The notes below the pieces were generated by a model that saw only the letters and a list, made by a program, of their open reading frames with translations, had not been told where the DNA came from and searched no databases. DNA of 64,000 bases from Gluconobacter kanchanaburiensis NBRC 103587 (GTDB lineage Bacteria > Pseudomonadota > Alphaproteobacteria > Acetobacterales > Acetobacteraceae), in assembly GCF_007988905.1 (NCBI RefSeq), contig NZ_BJVA01000003.1:228715-292714 (forward strand), read 5' to 3'. Positions 25,785 through 34,192 of this stretch are shown piece by piece. The translations under genes were made by a program, and so were the position numbers. Positions within the stretch are counted from its first letter, which is position 1, and every line of letters starts with the position of its first letter.

Positions 25785-27704
25785 CTAGCGCGTGGGGCGG
25801 GCGCAGGCGTTCGAGGCTGCGAAACCCTGAAGGGCGGGGGGCAGGTTCGTCACTTCGTTCGAGTCTGCTAGCATGTTGCGGCCCTCTTTCGACCATTTGG
25901 CGAGGGATAGGCTTGGGGCATCGAAGCGGCCACTGACGCGGATGGGAACATCCAGCGCGAAGAAGCTGGTGGAGAAGGGGCGGCTGGCGAAGACGAGATC
26001 GAGCCATCTGCGGTTAAGGTTGAAATTCGCCTTTGCTGCGATGGTCCCGGCTCCTGTCCGCAGGCGGAGTGGAACGACCGTGCCGACACCCTGATTCATC
26101 TGAAGCACGCCAAGCAGACATGTGATGGGCGTGACGCCCTTGGCGTGGCGGAACAGCAGGCGCAGATCCATCGAGGCAGCTTCGACGATCTCGCGGGCGA
26201 TTTCGCCTTTTTCCATACTGACGGCGGCAGTCATGTTGGCGCGGCTCATGGCTTCGTTGAGGGTGTGAACCCTGTTCGCGCTGGCGATCACGCGGAAGCT
26301 CAGGCTGCCCTTGACCGGAACGGGTGCGAGGCCCGCGACGCGGCGCAGACGGTCAATATCACCATGGGTCAGCGCGACTTCGGCGGCGATGCGTGAGGAT
26401 GGGCCGTCGGCTTCGATATGTCCGTTGGCACTGAGGGACGCGCCGATATAGCCGAGACGCAGCAGGGGGACATCAATCCGGTTGGGGATCTGTGCTGCCT
26501 GGATTCTGAGATTCGTGAAATCGAGTTTGTTGTAGACAAGCTGGCGGGCGGACAGATCGAAATGGACCAGCGGGTCCGGATCGGGGGGCGTCAGTAGCAC
26601 CAGGTCGGCATGTAGCGTGGAGGGGCTTTTTTTGCTGCCTCTGGAGCCGGACGGGGCGAGAATGGGCATGAGACCGTTGATGTCGAGGCGGCCAAAGCCG
26701 ATTTTGGCTGTCACGTCATCGGGTTTGCCATGACTGCCCTCGATCAGGGTGAAGTCACCGTCCTGCATTGTACTGGTCTGGATGGTGCCGCGCGCCTTGC
26801 TGAAATGCCAGTCATTGCCGGAATGGCTGAAATCGCCGGACAGATCCAGCTTGACCGGGGCATGATCGCCCGTCATCCCGGCCATGCTGAACAGCGCGTC
26901 AGAGCTGGGCGTTGTGACGGTGGTATGGCCTTCCACGCCGTCGAAATTCAGTGGATCTGTCAGGGTGCCGGTGAAATCGGAGGTCATGTCTCCGGAAGTG
27001 ACATGGGCGGTGGTGCCGTAGGGGCGTTCGGGCGTTTTGCGCAGGTCGTTCAGGGGTTCCATCTCGGCGGAAATGGTTACCGGCGTCTCGTTATAGGCTC
27101 CTGTGAGCGTCATGGTGAACGGACTGTTGTCGCTGCTTGATGCGAACTCGACCTTCGTCAGTGTGGTCTTGTAGGAGGCACCATTGGCCGAACGATAGGT
27201 GACGTCGCTGTCGAGGATCGTTGCGTTGCGCAGGCCTGGCGCGTCATGCAGGTCGGGCGGGGTGTTGGCTTTGGCCTGCTGCTCGGGAGACATCGGCGGC
27301 CGTGGGTCGTTCTGATGCGGGCCAAAGCGCCAGTTGGCCAGATGCGCGGGCGTGCGCTCGAATAGGCCGGAAAACTTCGAGATGACGATATTGCGGGCTT
27401 CTGGTGGCCCCCAGATCAGGGACGTCAGTCGGATCTGCGCGCCCAGATGGCTGAGCGTCATCATCTGTGGGCGGGAGCCGCTGGTGATGTTGGCGACGGA
27501 GATGTCGTCTGCGTCGATGGTCAGCCATGCGCCCGGATGGACGTGCAGGGCGCCGATATGGACGGTGCGGCCGAGCTTTTTCTCCAGCCGGGGCGTGGCG
27601 AAGGCGGCGAAGTCCCGGTGGTCGATCCAGATCCACCCTGCCCCGAGCAGAGCCAGGAGGAGGACGGTAAGGGACAGGAGGGAAACCAGAAACCAGCGCA
27701 GCAA
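25785..27704 (-). CDS. AsmA-like inner-membrane-anchored protein
   Basis: A 639-residue protein with one N-terminal membrane helix (about 4-26), then a large beta-rich periplasmic part. The start (WIWIDHRDFAAFATPRLEKKLGRTVHIGALHVHPG) and the closing half (ARQLVYNKLDFTNLRIQAAQIPNRIDVPLLRLGYIGASLSANGHIEADG, in shorter blocks) match the AsmA family. AsmA-like proteins resemble bridge-type lipid carriers between inner and outer membrane. The start is TTG 27704; no better codon is present. It is close to ugd on the same strand, with 76 bases between, so co-transcription is possible. Confidence 0.85.
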   Translation of the reverse strand: MLRWFLVSLLSLTVLLLALLGAGWIWIDHRDFAAFATPRLEKKLGRTVHIGALHVHPGAWLTIDADDISVANITSGSRPQMMTLSHLGAQIRLTSLIWGPPEARNIVISKFSGLFERTPAHLANWRFGPHQNDPRPPMSPEQQAKANTPPDLHDAPGLRNATILDSDVTYRSANGASYKTTLTKVEFASSSDNSPFTMTLTGAYNETPVTISAEMEPLNDLRKTPERPYGTTAHVTSGDMTSDFTGTLTDPLNFDGVEGHTTVTTPSSDALFSMAGMTGDHAPVKLDLSGDFSHSGNDWHFSKARGTIQTSTMQDGDFTLIEGSHGKPDDVTAKIGFGRLDINGLMPILAPSGSRGSKKSPSTLHADLVLLTPPDPDPLVHFDLSARQLVYNKLDFTNLRIQAAQIPNRIDVPLLRLGYIGASLSANGHIEADGPSSRIAAEVALTHGDIDRLRRVAGLAPVPVKGSLSFRVIASANRVHTLNEAMSRANMTAAVSMEKGEIAREIVEAASMDLRLLFRHAKGVTPITCLLGVLQMNQGVGTVVPLRLRTGAGTIAAKANFNLNRRWLDLVFASRPFSTSFFALDVPIRVSGRFDAPSLSLAKWSKEGRNMLADSNEVTNLPPALQGFAASNACARPTR

Positions 27705-27865
27705 GAGGACTGTCTTTCAGGACGTATTCAATGAGGTCGGACAATACCGGGAAGTTCTGTGAAGGGAAACTCCACGGTACAGGCTGGAGGATACACGGAA
27801 TATTTCCGAAAACTCCGCAGCAATAAAAAGACCGTGGTTTTTTGATTGAAATAAATGCCGCAGCG

Positions 27866-28399
27866 TTACTGGAGGGAGTTTCGGAATTTTTCGACGGCGT
27901 GCAGGGCGCAGGCTTCGTCTTTGTCGCCGCCGGGTGCGCCGGAGACGCCCAGACCGCCGAGAATGGTATGGCTGGTGCTGCTGCGCAGGGTGACGCCGCC
28001 GGGGACGAACAGGACTTCGGGGATGGTGTTCAGGGCGCCGTTTGCGGGGCCGGTGACACCTGCGGCGATCAGTTCGCTGGTTGTGTTTTTATTGAAGGCC
28101 AGACCGTAAGAATAGGCCGTATAGGCCTTGCGGTAGGAGACGGAGAGCGATTGCAGCGGCACCGTGTCGCCCTTGACGACGGCCTGTTCATGGCCGGTCG
28201 TGTCCACGACGGCGGCGGTGACGGAATAGCCCTGTGCGGCGCAGAGGCGCACGGCTTCGGTGGCGAGAGCGGCGGCAGTTTCCCAGTCGAGTTTCTGGCT
28301 CGTGACGATATGGGAGGGTGTTTGCGCGCGGGCGGTGGGGCTCAGAAGGGCTGCGATGAGCGCTGCTGCGGGCAGAACTGTTTTTGCGTTGGGGAGCAT
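27866..28399 (-). CDS. Exported GlcG/HbpS family protein
   Basis: A 177-residue protein from ATG 28399, preceded by GAGAG; the frame is open further up to 28477 but without a signal-like start. It has a signal peptide (about 1-25) and a GlcG/HbpS (DUF336) domain: LDWETAAALATEAVRLCAAQGYSVTAAVVDTTGHEQAVVKGD, in pieces, then a C-terminal GGLGVSGAPGGDKDEACALHAVEKF. Family members bind haem or cofactors and often accompany oxidases. No partner gene is evident here: the neighbour upstream is a phosphate-type porin. Confidence 0.85.
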   Translation of the reverse strand: MLPNAKTVLPAAALIAALLSPTARAQTPSHIVTSQKLDWETAAALATEAVRLCAAQGYSVTAAVVDTTGHEQAVVKGDTVPLQSLSVSYRKAYTAYSYGLAFNKNTTSELIAAGVTGPANGALNTIPEVLFVPGGVTLRSSTSHTILGGLGVSGAPGGDKDEACALHAVEKFRNSLQ

Positions 28400-28505
28400 C
28401 AGCCGGCTCTCTCGTTGTGGAACGGGCAGCATGCTGTCTGCGGGGTGTGGGTCGCAATCGGGAAAGCGGGGGTGCACGTAATGGTGTTTGATGGGGGGCT
28501 GGGGT

Positions 28506-28531
28506 CTCTCCCGGACCGGGGTCCGGGAGAG
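28506..28531 (-). terminator. Hairpin after the phosphate-type porin gene
   Basis: A perfect 11-bp stem CTCTCCCGGAC/GTCCGGGAGAG around CGGG lies just downstream of the porin stop at 28547. No T run follows, so it is a likely but non-classical terminator. Confidence 0.5.
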
Positions 28532-28546
28532 GGGAACGGGTCTGTT

Positions 28547-30274
28547 TTAGAACGCGGCCTGAATACGGGCTGCGAAGGAGTTGCCAGAGCGACCGGAAAC
28601 GTTGGTGGCAGAGGCTACGCTGCGAGACGTGACGAAGTGGCTGTAGTCCACCATGAAGCGGAAATGGCGGTTCGGGTACCAGTTCAGGCCGCCGGTATAG
28701 ACATTCTGCATGCCGCCCCGGACGTAGCTGACGCCGTTCTGGCTTGTGATCCCGGCCGTTGCGGCATTGATGTTGCTGTTCAGGTCCAGGCCGCTGTACT
28801 GGGCCACGGCTTCGAGGGCACCCCAGTGGTTGAGCGCGGGGTTGAATTCCTGATCAGCGCCGACACCAGGCGCACCGAAAGCGCCTTCCTTGATGTTATA
28901 CATGCGGGGCTTGCCGAAAATCGTGTAGGCAGCGGCACCATACCACCCCTGGAAGTTGAACGCGGGCAGGTTGGCCTGCGAACGCTGAACGCCAACGTGA
29001 TAGTATTCACCCTTCACGAGGAGGCGATCCCAGCGGAACCCGAGTTCCGGACCTGCGGCCCAGACCTGGGCAGCCTTGGTGATTGAGCCGGTTGCCACGA
29101 GGCTGGCTTCACCAACGTCAAATTCAGGACGCTGCCCAAAGGACGTCGTGCGGGAGCAGTAATTGGCGTTGGCTCCGGTGTTGCAGGCGAGGCGGAAGGC
29201 CGCTATCGCCGATACACCGACGTGAAGATCCACATCCTTGGTTGCGATTGGACGGCCGGCCGCGCGGAGCATTCCGCCTGTCTGGCTGTCGATTGTGGAC
29301 CCGCTGCCACCACCGTAATAGGTGGAGCTCATGTCAGACGCGTTGCGGTGACCCCATTCCTGACCGGTGAAGTAACCTGCAACCCACCAGCGCTTCTCGT
29401 AATGCAGGCCGCCGACCACGAAGCGAGCGTCACCCGCTGCAATGTTGCGTACCATATCCGTGATGCTGGGACGTTCCAGCGTCATGAAGTCGTTGGAGCT
29501 TTCAGCATCCTCTTCCGTTACACGCGGCTGGAAATAGCCGACCGTCAGGATGGTATTGTGGAAGCCGGTGTAGTTCAGGTTGCCTTCATAGAGGCCCACA
29601 TAACCGTCATTATGGTTGGCGCCGAAATCAGGTGTGACGGCTGCGACCCAGTTCTTGTAGCGGAACATGAATGGAATACGCAGGCGGCGTTGGTTGGTGG
29701 TGAAACTGTTGAAGGCACCACGGGTGTCATTGCCGCGAGGTCCAGAATTGAAGAAGCCGCCGAAGTCTTCATGATAGGCGAGGCCGATCGAGAGAGCGTA
29801 GGCGCCGTCTGAAGACTGGATCGTCGGACGACCGCCCGGGAAGCCGACCTTGATGCCGCCGACGCTGACTTCTTCGTCCTGCGCGGTGGCACGCTGGAAG
29901 TCGGCCCACGAGGAGACGTCAGCGCGGTCTGACGGTGGACGGCCGTCATCGGCGCCCGGCTTGGCCGGACGCACGCTGATCAGCGGCTGTGTAGCCGGAC
30001 GCGGCTGTCCAATATAGCGGCCACGCTGTGCGTAGGGATTGTTTTCAGCTTCTTCCCGCTGGCGGGCCAGAACGGCGCGCGCGCGCTTCACTTCTTCAGC
30101 ATGCTCTTTCTTCATGCTGGTGAGCTGGGCCTGCATGGCCTGGATCTGCCGTTCCATGATCTGCATCTGGTCGGCGGCGCGGGCCTGATGACAGAACGGA
30201 AGAAGAGACATCAGGGTCGTCGTGGCCAAAAGGGCCGTGGGACGGGCCTTGGTTCGGCGGGAAAGGAAAGCCAT
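28547..30274 (-). CDS. Phosphate-selective porin, OprO/OprP-type
   Basis: A 575-residue outer-membrane protein. A signal peptide (about 1-33) is followed by a short coiled coil (about 35-80, DQMQIMERQIQAMQAQLT and on), a Pro-rich linker and a beta-barrel ending in phenylalanine. The barrel segments (RRLRIPFMFRYKNWVAAVTPDFG; TLERPSITDMVRNIAAGDARF) fit the OprO/OprP phosphate porin family. The PHO box at 30369-30386, pointing this way, and the divergent phosphate-binding protein gene support a role in phosphate uptake under starvation. The pore lysines cannot be verified without alignment. Confidence 0.8.
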   Translation of the reverse strand: MAFLSRRTKARPTALLATTTLMSLLPFCHQARAADQMQIMERQIQAMQAQLTSMKKEHAEEVKRARAVLARQREEAENNPYAQRGRYIGQPRPATQPLISVRPAKPGADDGRPPSDRADVSSWADFQRATAQDEEVSVGGIKVGFPGGRPTIQSSDGAYALSIGLAYHEDFGGFFNSGPRGNDTRGAFNSFTTNQRRLRIPFMFRYKNWVAAVTPDFGANHNDGYVGLYEGNLNYTGFHNTILTVGYFQPRVTEEDAESSNDFMTLERPSITDMVRNIAAGDARFVVGGLHYEKRWWVAGYFTGQEWGHRNASDMSSTYYGGGSGSTIDSQTGGMLRAAGRPIATKDVDLHVGVSAIAAFRLACNTGANANYCSRTTSFGQRPEFDVGEASLVATGSITKAAQVWAAGPELGFRWDRLLVKGEYYHVGVQRSQANLPAFNFQGWYGAAAYTIFGKPRMYNIKEGAFGAPGVGADQEFNPALNHWGALEAVAQYSGLDLNSNINAATAGITSQNGVSYVRGGMQNVYTGGLNWYPNRHFRFMVDYSHFVTSRSVASATNVSGRSGNSFAARIQAAF

Positions 30275-30368
30275 TGCTGCGGTGCGTCCTTCTGGGGAGG
30301 GCGTGTGGTCCGCAGTTCAGGTATCTGATTCGTATTTTGAAATAATGGGAAGGTTTCGTGACGGGAGC

Positions 30369-30386
30369 ATGACAGTTCCATGACAC
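30369..30386 (-). promoter_or_regulatory. PHO box for the porin gene
   Basis: Read on the minus strand, GTGTCATGGAACTGTCAT differs from the PhoB consensus CTGTCATnnnnCTGTCAT only at the first base. It lies about 95 bases upstream of the porin start. Confidence 0.8.
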
Positions 30387-30538
30387 TCCCCTCTGGAATC
30401 CGCGGGAAACCGGGAGTTCGCGTTTTTGTATGTCAGTTTTGTTGCGAAACCGGAGCGTGGGAGGCAGCTGAGAGCAGGAAGGTGTGACATTTCCGCACCG
30501 GCGGTCCTGGCCGGGTCTCTCCAGGCGGGTTGCGAAGG

Positions 30539-30556
30539 GTGTCATGAAACTATCAC
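30539..30556 (+). promoter_or_regulatory. PHO box for pstS
   Basis: GTGTCATGAAACTATCAC fits the PhoB consensus CTGTCATnnnnCTGTCAT with three changes. It lies about 75 bases upstream of the pstS start and points towards it. Confidence 0.75.
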
Positions 30557-30629
30557 GCATGGACGACTGTTTCTGTGGGCATGTCGGCGTTACTAAGGAC
30601 GCAGTTTTCACGCCCTACAAGGGATTCCC

Positions 30630-31658
30630 ATGATCAAGAGCAGAGCTCCGCTATTCGGTCTTCTCGTCGCTACGGCCCTTGGCACTGTCGCCATGATGCC
30701 GTTTGCGTCGTCGGCGCAGGCTGCGGATATTACAGGCGCAGGTTCCAGCTTCGCCGCCCCGATCTATGGTGCATGGGGGACGGGCGCCAAGAATCAGGCT
30801 GGTATTTCCGTGAACTACCAGAGCGTGGGCTCCAGCGCCGGTCAGGATCAGGTGATCGCGCGTACGGTTGATTTTGGTGCGTCCGACAAGCCGATGAGCG
30901 GCGAGCGTCTGGCCAAGGAAAAGCTGTATCAGTTCCCGACTGTCATGAGCGGCATCGTGGTTGTGGCGAATGTTCCGGGCATCGCGCCGGGCCAGCTTCA
31001 CCTCGATGGCCCGACGCTGGCTGCGCTTTATGATGGCGAAATTACGTCCTGGGACGATGACCGTATTAAAGCGCTCAACCCGGGTCTGAAACTGCCGGAA
31101 ACGGATGTGGCGCCGATCCATCGCGCCGACGGATCCGGCACGAGCTATGTTTTTACATCCTATCTGTCGCAGGTCTCTCCGACCTGGAAGCAGAAGCTGG
31201 GTGCCGGCACGTCCATTGCCTGGCCGGGCGGTTCGGGTGCGCGTGGCAATGACGGCATTGCCGCTATGGTTCGCCAGACCGAAGGTGGCGTGGGTTACGT
31301 CGAGTATTCCTACGCGGCGCAGAACCACCTGAACATCGCTCAGATGAAGAATCACAGCGGTGCGTTCGTCGCCCCGACGCTGGCCAGCTTCACCGAGGCC
31401 GCCAAGGCTGCGGACTGGACGCATGCCGATCACTATGCCGTGAATCTGCTGGATACGGATGGTGCCGGGTCCTGGCCGATCGTGACGGCCACGTTCGTTC
31501 TCGTGCCCGTCGATGCCGCGCAGAAGGCTTCCGGCAAGGCTGTCCGGGACTTCTTTACATGGGGTTTCCAGAACGGCGACGCGGATAACACCCGTCTCGA
31601 CTATGTCGGTCTGCCGCAGAGCGTGAAGTCGGACATTCTGGCCAACTGGCCGAAATAA
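30630..31658 (+). CDS. pstS: Phosphate-binding periplasmic protein PstS
   Basis: A 342-residue periplasmic binding protein. The signal peptide is cut near residue 31 (AQA-AD). The mature protein opens with ITGAGSSFAAPIYGAWG, then has SVGSSAGQDQVIARTVDFGASD and HRADGSGTSYVFTSYLS, the phosphate-binding segments of PstS. The ATG follows AAGGGATT. It would feed a PstCAB transporter, but no pstC, pstA or pstB gene follows: a terminator and then an MFS gene do. It is divergent from the OprO/P-type porin, with a PHO box each. Confidence 0.95.
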   Translation: MIKSRAPLFGLLVATALGTVAMMPFASSAQAADITGAGSSFAAPIYGAWGTGAKNQAGISVNYQSVGSSAGQDQVIARTVDFGASDKPMSGERLAKEKLYQFPTVMSGIVVVANVPGIAPGQLHLDGPTLAALYDGEITSWDDDRIKALNPGLKLPETDVAPIHRADGSGTSYVFTSYLSQVSPTWKQKLGAGTSIAWPGGSGARGNDGIAAMVRQTEGGVGYVEYSYAAQNHLNIAQMKNHSGAFVAPTLASFTEAAKAADWTHADHYAVNLLDTDGAGSWPIVTATFVLVPVDAAQKASGKAVRDFFTWGFQNGDADNTRLDYVGLPQSVKSDILANWPK

Positions 31659-31738
31659 GTCCTGCCTTCCCTGTCCGAAATGAGGGGACAGACCTGAATT
31701 CGGGGCTGGTCAGTCAGGACAAAAAGGCGTTGAGTATG

Positions 31739-31780
31739 AAAACGGGCTTCTCCAGCAGGGGAAGCCCGTTTTCAGTTTTC
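31739..31780 (+). terminator. Intrinsic terminator of pstS
   Basis: AAAACGGGCTTC pairs with GAAGCCCGTTTT across a 10-base loop, and a T-rich stretch follows. The stem is 12 bp and lies about 80 bases after the pstS stop. Confidence 0.9.
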
Positions 31781-31847
31781 TGCTTTGTCCTGTCATGGTG
31801 CCTGCGTGTCCGTTACGTCACTTTCTGAACAGCCCTCCCCTCCGCCG

Positions 31848-33053
31848 ATGAATGCTCTTACCCGCGTCCTGATCGGACTGATCTTCATTCTGGGGCCCGT
31901 TTCGACGGATATGTATCTTCCGGCGTTTCCGGCGCTCGAGCATGATCTGGGGCACGGGGCGGGATCGGCTCAGCTCACGTTGACGGCCTGGCTGGCAGGG
32001 CTTGCGATCGGACAGTTCACGCTTGGGCCTTTGTGTGACCGGTATGGGCGCAAACTGCCGTTGCTCTGTGGGCTAGTGGTCTATGCGGCCGCATCGGTGG
32101 GGCTGGCTCTGACGAACAGTTTCCACGCATTCTGCATCCTGCGTTTCGTGGCTGCGCTGGGTGGAGCGATCAGTTCGGTCGCGCCCAGGGCGATGGTCCG
32201 TGACGTGGCGACCGGCTCGGCAGGCGTCAAGCTGATGTCGCAGCTTATGCTGATCTTCGGTCTGGGGCCTCTGTTGGCACCGTCGATCGGGAGCTTCCTG
32301 CTCGATCTGGGCGACTGGAGGCTGATTTTCTGGGCCAATGTGATCTTCGGACTTGCCATGTTTTTGGGGACGCTGTGCTTTCTGCCCGAGACGTTGCCCA
32401 TGGAGCGGCGTTTCGCTCTGCCGGTCAGTGGCATGGTGGCGCGTTACCGGGATCTCTCACGGGAGCCGCTGTTCTGTTCTGCGGTGATGGTCGTGAGTTT
32501 CGCGACGTTCACCATGTTCGCCTATCTATCGAACGCGCCTGCGCTGTTTGAGGGAATCCTGCATTTTTCGCCCCACATGTTCGCGATTTTCTTTGGACTG
32601 AACGGTATGGGGTTCATTCTGGGATCACAGATCAATGCGCGGCTTGCCAATCGCTTCCTGTTCACGAGGGTGATGGAAACGGGCATGCTGTCGGTGCTGG
32701 TGTTCTGCGTGCTGGGGGTGCTGGTCTGTCTGACGGGATTTGCCGGGCCGGGTGATCCGTGGATCCTGTGTGTCCTGATCTGGTGCACGACATTTTCTCT
32801 GGGCTTCATCGGTCCGAACGCAGGCATTCTTGCGCTGACGCATCATGGGCATCAGGCGGGGGCGGCGTCTGCTCTGATGGGGACGATGAACTGGACGATC
32901 GCAGGTCTGGCTGGCGTCATGATGTCGTTTCTGCCGACACACTGGGTCGGGTCGACATCGGTCGGAATGTTGGTGGGAATCAGCGGATGCTGGCTGTGCG
33001 ATCTGTGGCGTCGCAGGCTGGATCCGGAGTCCTATCTCTCTGTTCGTCACTGA
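31848..33053 (+). CDS. Bcr/CflA-type multidrug MFS efflux transporter
   Basis: A 401-residue MFS protein with 12 predicted helices. The start MNALTRVLIGLIFILGPVSTDMYLPAFPAL carries the STDMYLPAFP motif of Bcr/CflA drug transporters, and GPLCDRYGRKLPLL (loop 2-3) and the SSVAPRAMVRDV segment follow. It would export drugs or metabolites by proton antiport. The ribosome site is poor: TTG 31785, GTG 31806 and ATG 31848 are all open in frame. I chose the ATG, since it places the first helix at the family's usual distance. It lies just after the pstS terminator. Confidence 0.88.
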   Translation: MNALTRVLIGLIFILGPVSTDMYLPAFPALEHDLGHGAGSAQLTLTAWLAGLAIGQFTLGPLCDRYGRKLPLLCGLVVYAAASVGLALTNSFHAFCILRFVAALGGAISSVAPRAMVRDVATGSAGVKLMSQLMLIFGLGPLLAPSIGSFLLDLGDWRLIFWANVIFGLAMFLGTLCFLPETLPMERRFALPVSGMVARYRDLSREPLFCSAVMVVSFATFTMFAYLSNAPALFEGILHFSPHMFAIFFGLNGMGFILGSQINARLANRFLFTRVMETGMLSVLVFCVLGVLVCLTGFAGPGDPWILCVLIWCTTFSLGFIGPNAGILALTHHGHQAGAASALMGTMNWTIAGLAGVMMSFLPTHWVGSTSVGMLVGISGCWLCDLWRRRLDPESYLSVRH

Positions 33054-33086
33054 ACGCGGAACGTGCCTGACGGGAGAGGCAGGAGC

Positions 33087-33118
33087 GGGACGCCCGGCAC
33101 GAAGGCCGGGCTTGTCCC
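33087..33118. terminator. Hairpin between convergent genes
   Basis: GGGAC and GCCCGGC pair with GCCGGGC and GTCCC around a 6-base loop, with one small bulge. It lies between the MFS gene and the convergent 45-residue gene. No T run is seen. Confidence 0.5.
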
Positions 33119-33131
33119 GAGAAGACTGTGA

Positions 33132-33269
33132 TCAGCTCTCGGAAACGCGGTCGGAAGCAACCGTGGCGATCATCAGGGCGCCGATCATCGGAACGAAGGC
33201 AACCATCGAGAACTGGGCGAGAAGGCTGGTGGGAAGGCCGATCAGGTGGATCAGGGTCATGGACGTCAT
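33132..33269 (-). CDS. Predicted 45-residue membrane peptide
   Basis: Started at ATG 33269, which follows CGGAGA at good spacing, this frame encodes a 45-residue peptide. It is almost entirely hydrophobic from residue 6 to 37 (IHLIGLPTSLLAQFSMVAFV, then PMIGALMIATVA) with an acidic end. The open frame extends to 33350, but the upstream part has no ribosome site. No family is recognised. It could be a small inner-membrane protein of a neighbour's regulon, or chance. The ribosome site and hydrophobicity make it worth listing. Confidence 0.45.
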   Translation of the reverse strand: MTSMTLIHLIGLPTSLLAQFSMVAFVPMIGALMIATVASDRVSES

Positions 33270-33356
33270 TTGGAAAATCTCCGTTGGTTCTGTTTGCCGA
33301 CTTGCGGCGTGCAGCGGGAGAAACTCCAGAATCGGAGGGTAAAGCAACAAATACAG

Positions 33357-33376
33357 ATGCAGGGTCAGCCCTGCAT
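33357..33376. repeat. Short perfect hairpin
   Basis: ATGCAGGG and CCCTGCAT pair around TCAG. It lies about 90 bases upstream of the 45-residue gene and could be a protein site or leader hairpin. Confidence 0.4.
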
Positions 33377-33551
33377 TCCGTGCATAAAGGCTTTTTAAAC
33401 TTTTGCGCCTTCCGTCATTCCTGCGTCTTTGTTTTCCAGAAGGGATTATTGCGCTTTTGGTAAAGTAAAGTGTAGGAACTGCTTCAACCTGGGTTTTTGT
33501 CTTGAAACAGTACCGTCCCGGGTGGTTTTTGAAATAAAATTGCGTTCTGGC

Positions 33552-34049
33552 TTATTCCGCGTCCAGCGTCAGGTTGGTGTCGCGTCGCAATCCGTGCCAG
33601 CTCAACAGCGTGTCGGCGAGGAAGAACATGAGCGATCCGACCGTGCAGGCGAGAGCTATGCCAAAAAGTGCAAGCAGCCATGCTGAGGTCGAAGCGTCCC
33701 GGATCGAGCCCACGAACAGTGCCATGGCCGCGCCGCAGGTGGAGGCACCCCCGATGGCGTTTAGCAGAATCGCGGCGTCCAGAACGAAAACGCGCCGGTG
33801 CAGACGTTTCTGCTGGCTGTGGAGGCGTTCGGGCGTGTTGAGCGGATCTGCGGGCGTATCGTCCGAAGGAGGTGCGCTCAGTTTTTTCCGGACATCTTCG
33901 AGATGATCAGCGACGCGGGCGAGGCGCGTGTTGAAGACGTTAATGAGCGTGCCGATGCCCGACAGCATGAAGACGGGGGTCAGGGCGACCTGGATCAGAT
34001 GGGCGGCGCTGTCGACGGGATCGGGATCGTAGGAAATCGGAAAAGGCAT
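33552..34049 (-). CDS. DUF2721 family membrane protein
   Basis: A 165-residue protein matching the DUF2721 pattern: AAHLIQVALTPVFMLSGIGTLINVFNTRLARVADH at the start, then RRVFVLDAAILLNAIGG and a last helix pair near 105-155. Three membrane helices are predicted. The family has no known function. It is divergent from the creatininase-like gene and seems to be a single-gene unit. Confidence 0.85.
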   Translation of the reverse strand: MPFPISYDPDPVDSAAHLIQVALTPVFMLSGIGTLINVFNTRLARVADHLEDVRKKLSAPPSDDTPADPLNTPERLHSQQKRLHRRVFVLDAAILLNAIGGASTCGAAMALFVGSIRDASTSAWLLALFGIALACTVGSLMFFLADTLLSWHGLRRDTNLTLDAE

Positions 34050-34192
34050 AGTGTCTTATACTGCATCATGCTTTTGCGGGAAGAGTACCTGAAAAGGGTA
34101 CCTTCCGGGCCTGTCTGGGAGGCAGCCCCTGGCAAAAGGGGGGAGAGATGGAGTAGGGAAGAGCAGCCATTGCAAGAGACCCTCCGGCCCAG

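Larger units (their letters stand above)
30275..30629. other. Divergent promoter region of porin and pstS
   Basis: No gene is seen in these 355 bases. It holds two PHO boxes listed separately and a further single half-site (TGTGACAT near 30483). Each full box lies about 75-95 bases from the start it faces. Confidence 0.75.

Noticed and set aside
33112..33463. Two plus-strand short open frames
   Set aside because: They lack ribosome sites and cross the opposite 45-residue frame, which has a good ribosome site and a coherent hydrophobic profile.
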